Source: Euborellia annulipes (Eukaryota > Arthropoda > Insecta > Dermaptera > Anisolabididae). Taken from it: a stretch of 64,000 nt of DNA. The translations under genes were made by a program, and so were the position numbers. The notes beneath the pieces were generated by a model. That model did no database searches. It was given only the letters and a program-made list of their open reading frames with translations, and was not told the DNA's origin. The stretch is taken from assembly GCA_023213315.1 (NCBI GenBank), contig JAKCPI010010817.1:1-64000 (forward strand), written 5' to 3'. Below, one piece after another: positions 1 to 10,043 of the stretch (positions are counted from its first letter, which is position 1; each line of letters opens with the position of its first letter).

Positions 1-84
1 TCACTGTACAAACCATTTCATTGTAAATAAGAACAAATGTAGGTAAAATGTTCCTCCAACTAACTAATCATCGCGTACGTGGAC

Positions 85-219
85 CGAGTATCGATACGAG
101 TATTTTTGACCGATACTTACTTGGTACTCGATTCCAAAGTATCGATTCCAAAAGTACTTGGTATCGAAAGAAAAGTATCGAGTAAGTACTTGTATTTACT
201 CGTATCGTTTCATCCCTAG
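85..219. repeat. Degenerate GTATCGA-rich repeat
   Basis: Built from imperfect copies of words such as agtatcga and actcgtatcg, ending at a 'catccctag' edge. Read from the right end it starts like a hAT-type MITE (GGGATGAAACGATACGAG). No matching left terminus or target duplication is visible, so it is probably a truncated MITE. Confidence 0.4.
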
Positions 220-310
220 TTGTAATATAATTTTTAAAAGAAAACAATCAATTTTTTAAGACAATGGTAGAAAAGAATATGATAAAATCACATACGCTGG
301 GCTATATTTT

Positions 311-413
311 AGAGGCCGTAGGGCGCCTATGCCGGTTTCGGGGGGCGCCAAGGGCTCGATGCGCCTGGGGCAGGGGGCTCGCGCCCCCTCGCCCCCCCCT
401 GGTTACGCCACTG
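311..413 (-). mobile_element. GC-rich solo end of a G-run hAT-like MITE
   Basis: A 100-bp GC island in AT-rich DNA. On the minus strand it begins CAGTGGCGTAACCAGGGGGG, the same style of terminus as the complete G-run elements at 26639, 30296, 39908 and 59778. No partner terminus or duplication was found on the left, so this is a fragment. Confidence 0.45.
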
Positions 414-601
414 GTAGCAGGGAGGGCGAACCTTCGGTACAATACAGAGTACCAGGAACTTATTCTGCACTCTCAATTTGAGAGGCTAAATAGAGGAGTT
501 TCATACCAAAGGAGCTTACTCAAATTGCAACCTGACAAGTGTCACTTCTTCTCCATATTTTCTGCAGAGTTGATCGCAATACACGAAGCGCTGATTTACG
601 T

Positions 602-1280
602 AAAAATCTGGTGTGACTGTCGCACAGCACACAACTTTCTCTTACCTTCGGTAATCGAAAGTTGTGTACTGTGCTTGTCACACCAGATTTTTTGTGTCGA
701 CATGTATTTAGTTCCCGGCAGTAGGGAATATTTGAATTCAAGATGTAAAATTTATAAGTATGGGAAAATATTTATATTTTGTTACCATGGCAACCATTTC
801 TCCTATCTTTCCTATGGAGTACAAGAGTAAAGTGGTCTTCAGAAGATTTCGAGGGCAAAATGAGAATATACATTTGAAAGAGCTTCTAAAAAATAATTGA
901 TTTTTGAATTTTAATAAAAATCGTTGGGGCAAATTTTGAGAAAATCGAAAAAAACTGAAAAAGTACATCAGTAAAGTACTAGTACTCTTTGGCCGATTTT
1001 GATTAAAAGCTTATTTTTCCGGTCCCGGGGGGTGTTTAACTTAAATATAAAATTTCAGCCTCCTAGCTCAATTCCTTCATGCTTAAAATTGACGACACAC
1101 ACACACACACCACCACACACACACACACACAGACAGACCATGTCGCGAAAACCACTTTTTTGGATTCAGGGGACCTCAAAACGTGAAGATCCATCAAAAT
1201 CTCGACATCGAATTTTTGACATGAATCCAATACTTTCTCTCTATATATATATTACATATATACATAGGTAAGAGAAAGTA
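602..1280 (-). mobile_element. Family A, short form, essentially complete
   Basis: Reference copy of the most abundant repeat here. On the plus strand it opens with a hairpin of about 90 nt (604-692; arms CTGGTGTGAC/GTCACACCAG, inner arms ACTTTCTCTTACC/GGTAATCGAAAGT). It continues through ACCATGGCAACCATTTCTCC (784-803) and AGTAAAGTACTAGTACT (970-986) to an internal CA microsatellite (1095-1131). It closes with ACTTTCTCTCTATATAT...GGTAAGAGAAAGTA, a second hairpin. There is no coding capacity. Both ends contain the word CTTTCTCTTACC or its complement. I see no target duplication and cannot assign it to a transposon superfamily. Confidence 0.8.
1095..1131. repeat. CA microsatellite inside Family A
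   Basis: An interrupted (CA)n tract. The same internal position carries CA or TG repeats in most Family A copies. Confidence 0.85.
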
Positions 1281-1333
1281 AAAAGTCATTCATTTAAATC
1301 TACAATAACACAGGGCAACAAAAAGGAACTTTC

Positions 1334-2456
1334 TTTTGTTAACTGAGAATTTGAAGCTATTTCTGGGTATTTGGGTAGCGCTGATTCCAAAAATGCCATC
1401 AGTTTTGCCCCATCACGTCAGATTTTAGAGCTATAGAGAAAATAAAATTTCAATAGAAAATGTGCTCTAAAGCGGCTCTAATTTTATATTAGCTGAATTT
1501 TTTAAGGCGACACCCTTTAAAAATATGCAGATAGTTATAATACATATTATTTTAAGCTTCAGCCTAATCGGAGGTCATTTAGACGTGCCGCAAACGACTA
1601 AAAGTATAGAAAATCGAATTTTTTCAGTTTTTTTTCTTTGGTCACCCCTAATACAATTTTAGGTATCCCTGAATAGAAAAAAACATATATTTACATTATT
1701 CTATAGTTCTTTGGCTTTCTAAAAAGCATTCATTCATAAAAATCTGTTAATTATTAACGAAATTATTAATAAAAACGTCACCAAAGAAAAAGCACAAGTA
1801 CACTCACTGGTCGAAAAAATAGACTTCTTGTTCTTTTACAAGTATAAAGAAAGATATGAGATTCTAGAAATAATATTTAATAAAGTTAGGGCCCGTGACA
1901 TGATGTTCAGAGAGGATACATTAGCTTCTCGTATATAGGGTTCGCTTTTTTAATTCAAATGAAGTCCATTTTTTTCGACCAGTGAGTGTACTTGTGCTTT
2001 TTCTATGGTGACGTTTTTATTAATAATTTCGTTAATAATTAACAGATTTTTACGAATGAATAATTTTTAGAAAGCCATAGAACTCTAGAATATCGTAAAT
2101 ATATGTTTTTTTTTTCATTTAGGGATATCTAAAATTGTATTAGGGGTGACCAAAGAAAAAAAAACTGAAAAAATTCGATTTTTCTAAACTTTTAGTCGTT
2201 TGCGGCACGTCTAAATGACCTTCGATTAGGCTGAAACTTTAAATTTATATGTATTATAATTATCTGCATATTTTTAAAGGGTGTTGCCTTAAAAAAATCC
2301 AGGTAATATAAAATTAGAGCCGCTTTAGAGCACAATTTCTATTAAAATTTTATTTTCTCTATAGCTCTAAAATCTGACTTGATGGGGTAAAACTGATGAC
2401 ATTTTTGGAATCAGCGCAAATACCCAGAAATAGCTTCAAATTCTCAGTCAACAAAA
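1334..2456. mobile_element. 1.1-kb snapback palindrome FB1
   Basis: Two arms of about 495 bp (1334-1827 and 1961-2456) are near-identical inverted copies around a 133-bp spacer. Examples are TTTTGTTAACTGAGAATTTG on the left against CAAATTCTCAGTCAACAAAA on the right, and CACTCACTGGTCGAAAAAA against its complement in the centre. There is no ORF of note. The right edge directly abuts a LINE RNase H fragment at 2458. The arms differ by scattered substitutions, so the copy is not brand new. The superfamily is unknown. Confidence 0.85.
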
Positions 2457-2457
2457 T

Positions 2458-2908
2458 CACTGTACATTATAATTTACAGTGATTCCAGAAGTGCACTCCA
2501 GGCAGTGCAAGCCAGCAATACCCAAAGAAGCAACGTCCTCCAATAAAAAATCCTTAAATTACTTAAAGAAATAACTGACACCGGTAGTCACGTGCATTTA
2601 CAATGGATCAAAGCTCACGCAACTTCTCAGGATAATTACATAGCAGACTTCTTAGCCAAAAAAGCAACCACATTACACCTCTGGAATTAAGACTTCCCTG
2701 GACAGATGCACTTCTCATTTTTAAAACAACACACAAAGAAGAATGGAAAAATCACTGGCAGTACACAAGTCAAACAAGAGGCTCATCCCTGGCTAAAATA
2801 AAACCTACCCCAGGCCCCCCTTGGTTCAACACTTTCCATAACAGTGACAGATCCTCAATATGCTTATATAACCGACTAAGAACAAACCACACGCAAATAA
2901 AAAAGTGA
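2458..2908 (+). pseudogene. LINE fragment: RNase H domain and ORF2 C-terminus, broken
   Basis: The conceptual translation from 2463 shows IYSDSRSALQAVQ, then after an in-frame TAA (at 2544) HVHLQWIKAHA and YIADFLAKKA. These are the classic Asp-containing motifs of the RNase H domain in Jockey/I/R1-type non-LTR retrotransposons. After a second stop and a frameshift near 2690 the frame reads RLPWTDALL, then GPPWFNTFHNSD and LYNRLRTNHTQIKK, ending at TGA 2906-2908; this is the usual tail of such ORF2 proteins. The reverse transcriptase and endonuclease are missing because palindrome FB1 lies immediately upstream. The clade assignment is from motif recall, not a search. Confidence 0.75.
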
Positions 2909-2910
2909 AT

Positions 2911-3875
2911 ATTTGTGTACTAACAATGAATAAGTGAAAATAAAGTTTTTTTTAGACTCTCTATCCTTGTCTATTAAAAATTAAAAATTTACATTTTTCA
3001 ATTTTAAAATCTATTAAAAAAGAAAGAAAGAAAAAAATAATTGAAAAAAAAAATTCATACGTGTTATATTTGTTTCAAATATCTTTCTTTCCTTTTTCAT
3101 TATATTTTCAATTACATATCGCGCACACCATCCTCTAATAAAGTGAGTGAGTGAGAGAGAGAAGGAATGTGGTATCCAAATTTTAACAAAGCCCATCATC
3201 TATCGCCTCCACCCTCATCGTTCCTTTGTATGCATGTATTGATTACCGACCAAAATAGGGAAGGAGGGGGGGGGGGTGTCAAGCAATTCCAAAGCGACTA
3301 CACACACACACACACACAAACTGACAGAAAACAGAGCGACAGAGAGAGAGAGAGAAAACTAGCGAGATAAAAGGCAAGTGGCGTAAAGGGTGGAAATGAC
3401 CCCCATTTTGGATTTAGAGGTTGCTGGAAAAGATTGGCGAGAAAGCAAACAACGTAATTCAGTCTTTTCTATCTGGACACACACAAAATACACTCTTGAT
3501 ACGTAACAGAGAGAATTGCGTGACGGATTCAAGCAATCTACTTTTGCTCATAAAATGGCCCTTATCTTTTTTGTTTCTTTGTTTATTCAAGGTGAAAATA
3601 TTTTTTTATAAAATTTTATTTAACTTAAATAAATTGGCACTATGAATTTATAAAAAAAGGAAGGAGAAAAATAACTCTTGGGTTAATACGAGGATCTGTG
3701 ACGTAATCAAAATGGCATGATAATAAACCCGACCAACATAATATATACAGTAGTAAATATAATATTAAATAAATCAAACAAAATAAGGATAGTAAAATTT
3801 AATAATTGTAATGGGCCTATTTACTGTATTTATTTCTAGGGTTCGGTGGGCTTCTCCCCCTGGGCCCCCCTCCAG
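2911..3875. other. AT-rich intergenic with simple repeats
   Basis: Contains poly-purine and poly-pyrimidine runs, a short CA tract (about 3299-3319), a GA tract (about 3341-3357) and a C-rich patch near 3855-3875. No gene seen. Confidence 0.6.
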
Positions 3876-3876
3876 T

Positions 3877-3924
3877 TGACTCAGTCTCGCCTTTCCTTAA
3901 TCATGTCAGACAAAAGACAATATA
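3877..3924. repeat. Shared module, copy 1
   Basis: The stretch around TTTCCTTAATCATGTCAGAC is nearly repeated at 7213-7278 (TTTCCTTAATCATGCCAAAC), in the same orientation. It is a dispersed repeat of unknown class. Confidence 0.55.
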
Positions 3925-3938
3925 TACTTAATTAAATC

Positions 3939-4134
3939 GGTTTAACTGTGGTTTATTAGTAAAAATTACAACGTTTCGGCCACTCATTCTGTGTACTTCT
4001 TCAGGTACAATTCAGTTAAGATTTCAAAGGTCGAATTTTCACAGATGTAACAACCTCTGTAATCTTAACTGAATTGGACCTGAAGAAGGCCATAGAATGA
4101 GTGGCCGAAACGTTGTAATTTTTACACATAAACC
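3939..4134. mobile_element. Palindrome with inverted hammerhead-like pair HP1
   Basis: Imperfect inverted arms carry a ribozyme-like motif near each end: on the minus strand at about 3968-4010 and on the plus strand at 4075-4120. The plus-strand copy is intact in its pairing and the minus copy has lost stem II (GTAC facing GGCC). It has the same outward arrangement as the TSD-flanked elements, but no target duplication is visible. Confidence 0.65.
4075..4120 (+). ncRNA. Hammerhead-like motif
   Basis: CTGAAGA (4080-4086), one extra A, then stem II GGCC/GGCC closing an 11-nt loop, then GAAAC (4107-4111) and GTT. The outer stem is weak. Confidence 0.55.
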
Positions 4135-4275
4135 GAAAATCGAATTCTTTTATTAATGGTAACAACTGTGAAGGCTAAACTTCAAAATATTCAAGGTAAG
4201 AAGGAATAATTCCCAAAAAAAGAATGCAGCCAAATTTTATTTCAATTTAATTTTAATAAAAATTCCTAATCACTT

Positions 4276-4315
4276 GTTGACGTTTCAGTTCGGGTTTGGA
4301 CCAACATCGGAGCTG
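4276..4315 (-). ncRNA. Degenerate hammerhead-like motif
   Basis: On the minus strand: CCGATGT, then a GGT/ACT-type stem, then GAAACGTC (GAAAC complement within 4279-4286; the base before it is T). The core differs from CTGANGA at two positions. Confidence 0.4.
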
Positions 4316-4571
4316 GGATTTTGTCTATGTGTTTTTACCTTTATTTAAACTGCCACAGCTACACTCGTCGGCACAGGATTTAGGTGTGTTTATGGTTAAT
4401 TTAAAAATTCTTGAAGTATTTTTTAAATATTCGTTTAATTTTTCAGGTCAAACCAAAACAAACACCTCGTCCCAGAATTGAATAAAAGATTATATGTTTT
4501 TATACAATACATTCAAAACTATTATAGTAGTAGCTTGAATGTATTGTATAAAAACAAAAAGACAAAATCCC

Positions 4572-4612
4572 AGCTCCGATGATGGTCCAACCCCGAACCG
4601 AAACGTCAGCGA
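4572..4612 (+). ncRNA. Hammerhead-like motif with altered core
   Basis: CCGATGA (4576-4582), extra T, stem II GGT/ACC, GAAAC (4600-4604), GTC. The bases GCT before the core pair with AGC after GTC as a 3-bp stem I. Confidence 0.5.
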
Positions 4613-4719
4613 GTGATTAGGAATTTTTATTTAAATTAAATGAAATAAAATTTGGCTGCATTCTTCTTTGGGAATTATACCTTCTTACCTTGACCATAAG
4701 AGCTATATCAAATATTCAA

Positions 4720-5291
4720 TAACTCCAAAATTTAAATATATGCTTATATATCTGTTGTTTATTGTAAGGCTGAACGTCGTTTAAGATTTCTTGGAATATT
4801 GCTTTGATCTATCTGGACTATCTAGTGATACGTATTAATTAATCATATAAATTTATTTTTAAAAAATACTTAAGAAATTTTAAGTGGCTTCTTTAGTCAC
4901 CTCACCAAATGATGATTTCGAATAGGACGCCTACAAAACAAGGTCTAGGCAACCGGTCAGCAGACATGCTTGTCCGGTTGTATTGGCAAGGTCGAATGGA
5001 TGCCCTGAGCAACGAATGAACGCAGCCATAAATTGATGGGCGACATTTAAGCACTGTTAATGATCTAAAAGAGAAAATCGTCAACCAAAATCTCGATGTA
5101 ATCTACAACTAGACCATCGCCATCTTATACTTGAGTGAATAAAGATTAATTAGAAATTTGAATCATATAAAAATAAATCGAAAGAACTTTAATGAAATGA
5201 ATCTCAAAGCCAACAATATTCTAACTACACTAATACACTTTTTCTTCTACAGTAGATTACAAAATGGTTCAAATTTTATTTGAAAATATTA
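4720..5291. other. Unclassified DNA with a dispersed module
   Basis: The stretch at 4738-4805 (TGTAAGGCTGAACGTCGTTT) resembles 7300-7373 (TGTAAAGCTGGACGTCGTTT), marking another dispersed repeat. About 4910-5060 is of more balanced composition but has no recognisable protein. Nothing else seen. Confidence 0.45.
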
Positions 5292-5295
5292 TTAA

Positions 5296-5914
5296 GGGGG
5301 TTCAGGAGCGACGTCTAAACGTATTAATTAAGAAATTTTTAAAATAAGCTTAGATGATTTATTTAAAATTCAACTGTCAAATTAGTTCAGAATTCTTGCA
5401 ATAGATGGCAGGCTAGTCTAACAGCCAATATAGTATTAGCCTAGGTTAGGTTAGGTTGAAGTGGCCGTTCCCAGAGAGGGAACACACTTAGGCCAATTAG
5501 GCCCTTTGTGATACCACGGTGGGGCTATTCCCCTACCTACCCTAAGAGGAGACTTCGGCAGGATGTTTGAATTATTTGCCACAAGCTGGATTCGAACCCG
5601 AGCCGTGTTGAGACTTCGGACTCCGTAATCCTCAGCTTAGCCGGCTTAGCCATTGCCTAGTATTAGCCTATATCTGGCCTATATTTATATATTATATGCT
5701 TTTATAAAAGATACATAATATATAATAACATTTATAAAGTATTTATTGTTAAAAGTTCAATGAAAATCAACCAAATGCATTAAATATTATTAGCTACCAT
5801 TCTGACATCTCTTGGCAAATTTTTAAATTACTTGATATTTGGGCATACTTTTTATGACACACTACGCCATCTTAGCGGGAAAAACATGCGTAACACCTTC
5901 GCTCCCGAGGCCCC
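5296..5914 (+). mobile_element. TTAA-flanked MITE, family T1, copy 1
   Basis: The terminal inverted repeats GGGGGTTCAGGAGCGAC and (complement of the right end) GGGGCCTCGGGAGCGAAGG are bounded by TTAA on both sides (5292-5295, 5915-5918). TTAA duplications are typical of piggyBac and Kolobok transposons. No transposase is present. A second, inverted copy lies at 8631-9269. This copy is interrupted by SINE3. Confidence 0.75.
5443..5657 (-). mobile_element. SINE3 with AACCT tail, TSD-flanked
   Basis: Flanked by the 12-bp direct repeat TAGTATTAGCCT (5431-5442, 5658-5669), which fixes its length at 215 bp. On the minus strand the head is tRNA-like: a GGCTAAGCCGGCTAAGC A-box region, a variable-arm-like segment, then the B box GGGTTCGAATCC. 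The tail is AACCT repeated. Related copies are at 38908 and 55494. The insertion is younger than the T1 MITE it interrupts, since the inverted T1 copy lacks it. Confidence 0.85.
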
Positions 5915-5919
5915 TTAAT

Positions 5920-6810
5920 AAATATGCATGAAAATATTAGAGAGAAAGAAAATAAGCTAGCTTTTAACTAATTCCATTCATTTATCGTTGAGGATGAAGG
6001 GAGGGGGTTTGAGCGAATTTTTGATTCATTTAACGATCAAAGCTCTGAATAATTTTTGTTTTATTTCACTTTCTGTTTTTTTTTTCTTTTCCTTATAGAG
6101 TTAAATAAATAAACTTCTCAATTTTGATAAGACCCAAGCTCTCTCTCTCTAAGGAGTATAAACGAAACAATAACCAACTCATAAACTCAATTCAGATTGT
6201 TGAGTATCAAAGATTGAATTCTCTGATTCCAAAGAGAAAGTGGGGACGGCGATGTCGTTCGTTTCAAAAGAGAAAACAAGAAAAGAGAAAATAATCAAGA
6301 TAGCAACAAAATAAAGAAATGTGCTTATAATTCAATTCTTATTTACGGAAAAAAAGAAATGCTCTTTCACGATTAATAAAGGGTAATTATTTAAAAAATA
6401 TTTTACTCAAAGAAAAAAAAAAAAAAAAAAAACTATTCTCTACATCAGTCCCAGGCATCGGTATGTTTTCCTTGTATCTGTTAAGTAGAAAAAATAAATT
6501 AAATTAAATATGAATATTTAAAGGTCGCCCGAAACATCGAAAGCAATGCACTAACAAATTTAAAAAAATTTTAAGCGACCTTTAAAAATTAATATTTTAA
6601 TTGGAAATTTTTTTTTCGTCTATAAAATTCTACTGTAAATAGATTTTTGACGAATTTGGAAATTTTTAAAAATTTTGAGCGACCGTAAAAAATATTTTTT
6701 GAGCTCATCTTTGGAGAGGTCTCTTAAAACCTGATAAACTAACATATTTTCATACGAGACTCGAAAAAAATAAAATTAGTTGGTTTTATTGCGCCACCCT
6801 TTATATATGT
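5920..6810. other. AT-rich intergenic, no gene
   Basis: Contains a poly-A run near 6414-6432 and a small inverted repeat around 6519 and 6573 (TTTAAAGGTCGC/GCGACCTTTAAA). No coding signal. Confidence 0.5.
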
Positions 6811-6811
6811 A

Positions 6812-7100
6812 TATAGAGAGAGAAAGTATTGGATTCATGTCAAAAATTCGATCTCCTGATTTTGATGGATATACACGTTTTGAAGTCCCCTGAGTCCAAC
6901 AAAGTTGATCCCGCGAAAATGGTCGGACTTTTTTGTTTTTGATCAAAATAAAGTATGGAAGAAATGAGCTACAAGGTACGAAGTTTTTAAATAAAATAGG
7001 CCAAAGGGTACTAGAACTTTACTGAGGTACTTACTTTTCTATTAGTTTTTTTTTTTCTTTGATTTTCTCAAAATTCGCTCTAACGTAATTGATACTTCTT
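6812..7100 (+). mobile_element. Family A fragment
   Basis: Starts in the AGAGAGAAAGTATTGGATTC terminus and runs through GATTTTGATGGATATACACG to TCTCAAAATTCGCTCTAACG. The 3' half and terminal hairpin are missing. A further piece resembling its middle lies at 7143-7213. Confidence 0.7.
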
Positions 7101-7212
7101 ATCTAGTAGGCCTATTTATTTACTTCTAGGCTTCGGTGGACTTTTGAACAAAATCGGTCTAAGAGTAATTGTACTTTAGTGATTTTTCAGTTTGTTTTTT
7201 TTTCGATTTTTT

Positions 7213-7373
7213 TTAAATTTGACTCAGACTCGCCTGCGGCGGCCCCTGCCTTTCCTTAATCATGCCAAACAACAGACAATTAATATAAATACAGTATACA
7301 TATCTGTTCAAATAATCTGTTATTTGTTGTAAAGCTGGACGTCGTTTTAGACTTCTTGAAATATCGCTTAGTA
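7213..7373. repeat. Shared modules, second copies
   Basis: Counterparts of 3877-3924 and 4738-4805, here joined side by side. This suggests the two modules belong to one longer degraded element. Confidence 0.45.
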
Positions 7374-7457
7374 TTAGAGATTTGATTACAATTCACAAAT
7401 CAATTATTTTTTTAGATCCTCTTTAAAATACGACGTATATGGAGAAACTTGAGGATT

Positions 7458-7495
7458 TAGGCCTGATGATGGTCCTTTTAGACCAAAACTAATTT
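7458..7495 (+). ncRNA. Degenerate hammerhead-like motif
   Basis: CTGATGA (7463-7469), extra T, GGTC/GACC stem II, then AAAAC where GAAAC is expected. It looks like a decayed solo copy. Confidence 0.4.
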
Positions 7496-7596
7496 ATTGC
7501 AATTACAGTAGTCTGGTCATTAAAATCCTCGACAGAATTTCTTGTTAAAAAACCACTTTATTCTTTGTCACTGTTGTAAGCTAAATATATGTTGCC

Positions 7597-7694
7597 ACAA
7601 AAAATCTCGTGTGGGAAACACAGAACACAACTTTCAATTACCGAAGAATGCAAGAGAGTATTGTGTTCCGTGCGACTAGTCACACCAGATTTTT
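7597..7694. repeat. Solo Family A terminal hairpin
   Basis: An isolated copy of the roughly 95-nt hairpin: CTCGTGTGGG...ACTAGTCACACCAG outer arms and CACAACTTTCAATTACC in the inner part. No Family A body is attached. Confidence 0.6.
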
Positions 7695-7707
7695 ATAACA
7701 CAAAGTT

Positions 7708-7847
7708 TTTTCTTATTTTTTTTTTAACACTCACACTTTTTTCCCATTCACTCTCACAATCACACAGTCTTTTCGGCAAAAAAAAAAAAAAATCATCGGA
7801 CTGCCTGGGATCGGAACCCGCGACCCTTTGTATACAAGGCCAGCATG
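7708..7847 (-). mobile_element. SINE1, 5'-truncated, TSD-flanked
   Basis: Flanked by the 12-bp repeat TAACACAAAGTT (7696-7707, 7848-7859). On the minus strand it begins inside the tRNA-like head, keeps the B box GGGTTCCGATCCC, and is deleted internally. It ends in the family tail GTGTGAGTGTTAAAAAAA. The truncation plus long TSD indicate LINE-mediated insertion. Confidence 0.8.
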
Positions 7848-7967
7848 TAACACAAAGTTAAAAAAACATTATACTCATCAAGTGCTATTTTTCTAAAGCC
7901 ATTGAAATATGATAACGGACGCATTAAATTAATGAACTTAACAGTGAGGAAGGAGATACAAACATTG

Positions 7968-8000
7968 GTGTGGAAGGGGACGCGTCCCTTTCCACACGAA
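7968..8000. repeat. Short GC-rich hairpin
   Basis: TGTGGAAGGGGACGCGTCCC followed by TTTCCACAC forms an almost perfect stem. Function unknown. Confidence 0.5.
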
Positions 8001-8630
8001 CGTCCGTACTTTCTAAAATATTATATTTAATAAACAAATTGAATTTTAATCCAAGTAATTATTTATTTATTTACCCAAAATAAATATAAAGAGTTCGTTG
8101 TCTTCTTTTTTCTATATATAAACACAGAGACAGGGAGTTTGTGATGCAGGCGCCACCTTCCCTTCGCATGCACAGCATCCAAAATCAATACGCTTGGGTT
8201 AATACAAACCGGTGAGGTGAGTGAGTGATGTGAATAGGGAGAGGGATGTTTTTTAGAGTATTGAAATGCCGCCGCCACCGGTAAGATTAATATGCCCGCA
8301 AAGTGTCACACAAACAGACGACGGACGGACAGAGCGAGCAATTCCTCTACACACACATACAGAGGAAAGTAATAAAACTCAGTTGAATAAAATGAAATAA
8401 ATATTAATCTTAAAAAAAAAAAAACGTTTTATCTACAAAATACACCCTTCATCTTAAGGAAAATCTACCCGTGTATTATAATAAAAGCAACCAGGCTTGC
8501 TTGTAAATGATGTTTTTATTATTTTTTTTTAAGGAAGTGTGTGTTTAGTGATCATCAAAAGTTTTACCTGCAATCATGAAAAATAAACGACTGTGGCCAC
8601 TACATAACAGATGCCAAAGAATATGTTTAA
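8001..8630. other. Intergenic, no gene
   Basis: Mixed AT-rich DNA with a patch of more balanced composition at about 8140-8360. No recognisable product or repeat. Confidence 0.4.
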
Positions 8631-9269
8631 AGGGGGAACGGGAGCGAAGGTGATTACGCATGTTGTTCCCGATAAGATGGCGTAGTGTGCCATAAAAAGT
8701 ATGCCCAAAAAATCAAGTAATTCAAAAATTTGCCATGAGATGTCAGAATGGTAGCTAATAATATTTAATGCATTTGGTTGATTTTCATTGATCTTTTAAC
8801 AATAAATACTCTATAAATGTTATTATATATTATGTATCTTTTATAAAAGCATAAAAATATATAAATATAGGCCAGATATAGGCTAATACTATATCGGCTG
8901 TTAGACTAGCCTGCCATCTATTGCAAGAATGCTGGACTAATTTGACAGTTGATTTTTTAAATAAATCATCTAAGCTTATTTTAAAAATTTCTTGATTAAT
9001 ATGTGATTAATAATAACAATAAATTCATTTTTAAATTTAAAAAAAAAATTAAAGATTATTGGGACAGATTGTTTTTTTGTATTTGCTTGATAACAAAAAA
9101 ATTAATTACGATAATCTTTTAATAAGTCATTAAAAAACATTATAGCTCGATGTCCCAATAATCTCTTATGAATTTAATTCATTTAAAAAAAAACCTCATT
9201 GAAAAATTCCTCATAATATAATAATAGTCTAGTTTTTTTTTTTAAAGTACTTAGCGTCGCTCCTGAACC
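8631..9269 (-). mobile_element. TTAA-flanked MITE, family T1, copy 2
   Basis: Inverted relative of 5296-5914: TTAA then AGGGGGAACGGGAGCGAAGG at the left, GTCGCTCCTGAACC then TAAA at the right. The body matches the first copy minus its SINE. It carries about 240 extra bases (about 9004-9246) holding a spaced inverted repeat AGATTATTGGGACA (9053-9066, 9151-9164), apparently another insertion. Confidence 0.7.
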
Positions 9270-9717
9270 TAAAAGAAATCAAAGAAAGACTAAAAGAAGG
9301 AAAAAAAAGAACGAAGTAAACTGGTAGCTTTTTTTCTTGCACAATATACAGGGTACTAATAAATGGAGCTAGCTCAAGGCAAAGAGATGAGGGAGAATTA
9401 TGCGAAACAAGACAGATTGAGTACAAATGATCCGAAGTTAATTAAAGGACCAGTTAATAATTACAATAATGAGAGATGATCAATCAAAGGAGATCTCAGT
9501 TGACCGCTTTAGTCTACTTGAAACAAATCTATTGTCAATCTAATTAAGGTGCATTTACATTAAAGCCAACGAACTCACTTAATTCGTTCTGGAGGTAGGA
9601 GTGAAAGAAGATGCAGCCAATAATTGAGATTCTATTTAAAAATAATAATGTTTCCTCCCTGCAATCTTCAACCTTCAAAGCTAGAAAATTATCATATATT
9701 TCACCTATAAAATTCTT
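9270..9717. other. Intergenic, no gene
   Basis: AT-rich, unassigned, no repeat recognised. Confidence 0.4.
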
Positions 9718-9718
9718 T

Positions 9719-9915
9719 TGACTTTCTCTTACCTATATATGGTAATATATATAGAGAGAAAGTATTGGGTTCGTGTCAAAAATTCGATGTCGAGATTTTG
9801 ATGGATATATACGTTTTGATATCCCCTGAAATGGTTTTCCCGTGTACGGTATATCCATCAAAATCTCGACATCGAATTTTTGACATGAATCCAATACTTT
9901 CTCTCTCTATATATT
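9719..9915. mobile_element. Two Family A termini in inverted orientation
   Basis: A plus-strand terminus (9719-9835; ACTTTCTCTTACC through TGATATCCCCTGAA) is followed by a minus-strand terminus (9846-9915; TATCCATCAAAATCTCGACA through ACTTTCTCTCTCT). Together they make an end-to-end palindrome without any element body. Confidence 0.7.
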
Positions 9916-10043
9916 AACAGATATAGAAAACATTGTCCAGGTTTTTGAGAGTGTAAAAATAAAGGTGATGATGAGATGGCTTGGTCACCAGTTAAGGAAA
10001 AGAATGGGTAACCCCGAAAAGGAAGCATGTGGAACGTATTTAA

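Larger units (their letters stand above)
4195..4709. mobile_element. Ribozyme-bearing palindromic insertion HP2
   Basis: Flanked by the direct repeat AAATATTCAA (4185-4194 and 4710-4719). The left arm begins GGTAAGAAGGAAT straight after the TSD. The matching right arm ends CTTCTTACC at 4689 and is followed by a 20-nt non-palindromic tail. Hammerhead-like motifs sit in inverted orientation at 4276-4315 (minus) and 4572-4612 (plus), about 95 nt from the right end. The core reads CCGATG in both, a U-to-C change from CTGATGA, so activity may be lost. A second inner palindrome centres near 4518. No ORF. Confidence 0.75.

Noticed and set aside
264..830. 188-codon plus-strand frame
   Set aside because: It runs from filler through a G-run MITE fragment into the Family A hairpin, so it is a chance frame over repeats.
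5443..5460. Interstitial telomere
   Set aside because: Only about three TTAGG units, explained as the tail of a TSD-flanked SINE.
6519..6585. GGTCGCCCGAAACATCG as a ribozyme remnant
   Set aside because: It lacks a CTGANGA strand upstream; only a short inverted repeat TTTAAAGGTCGC/GCGACCTTTAAA is present.
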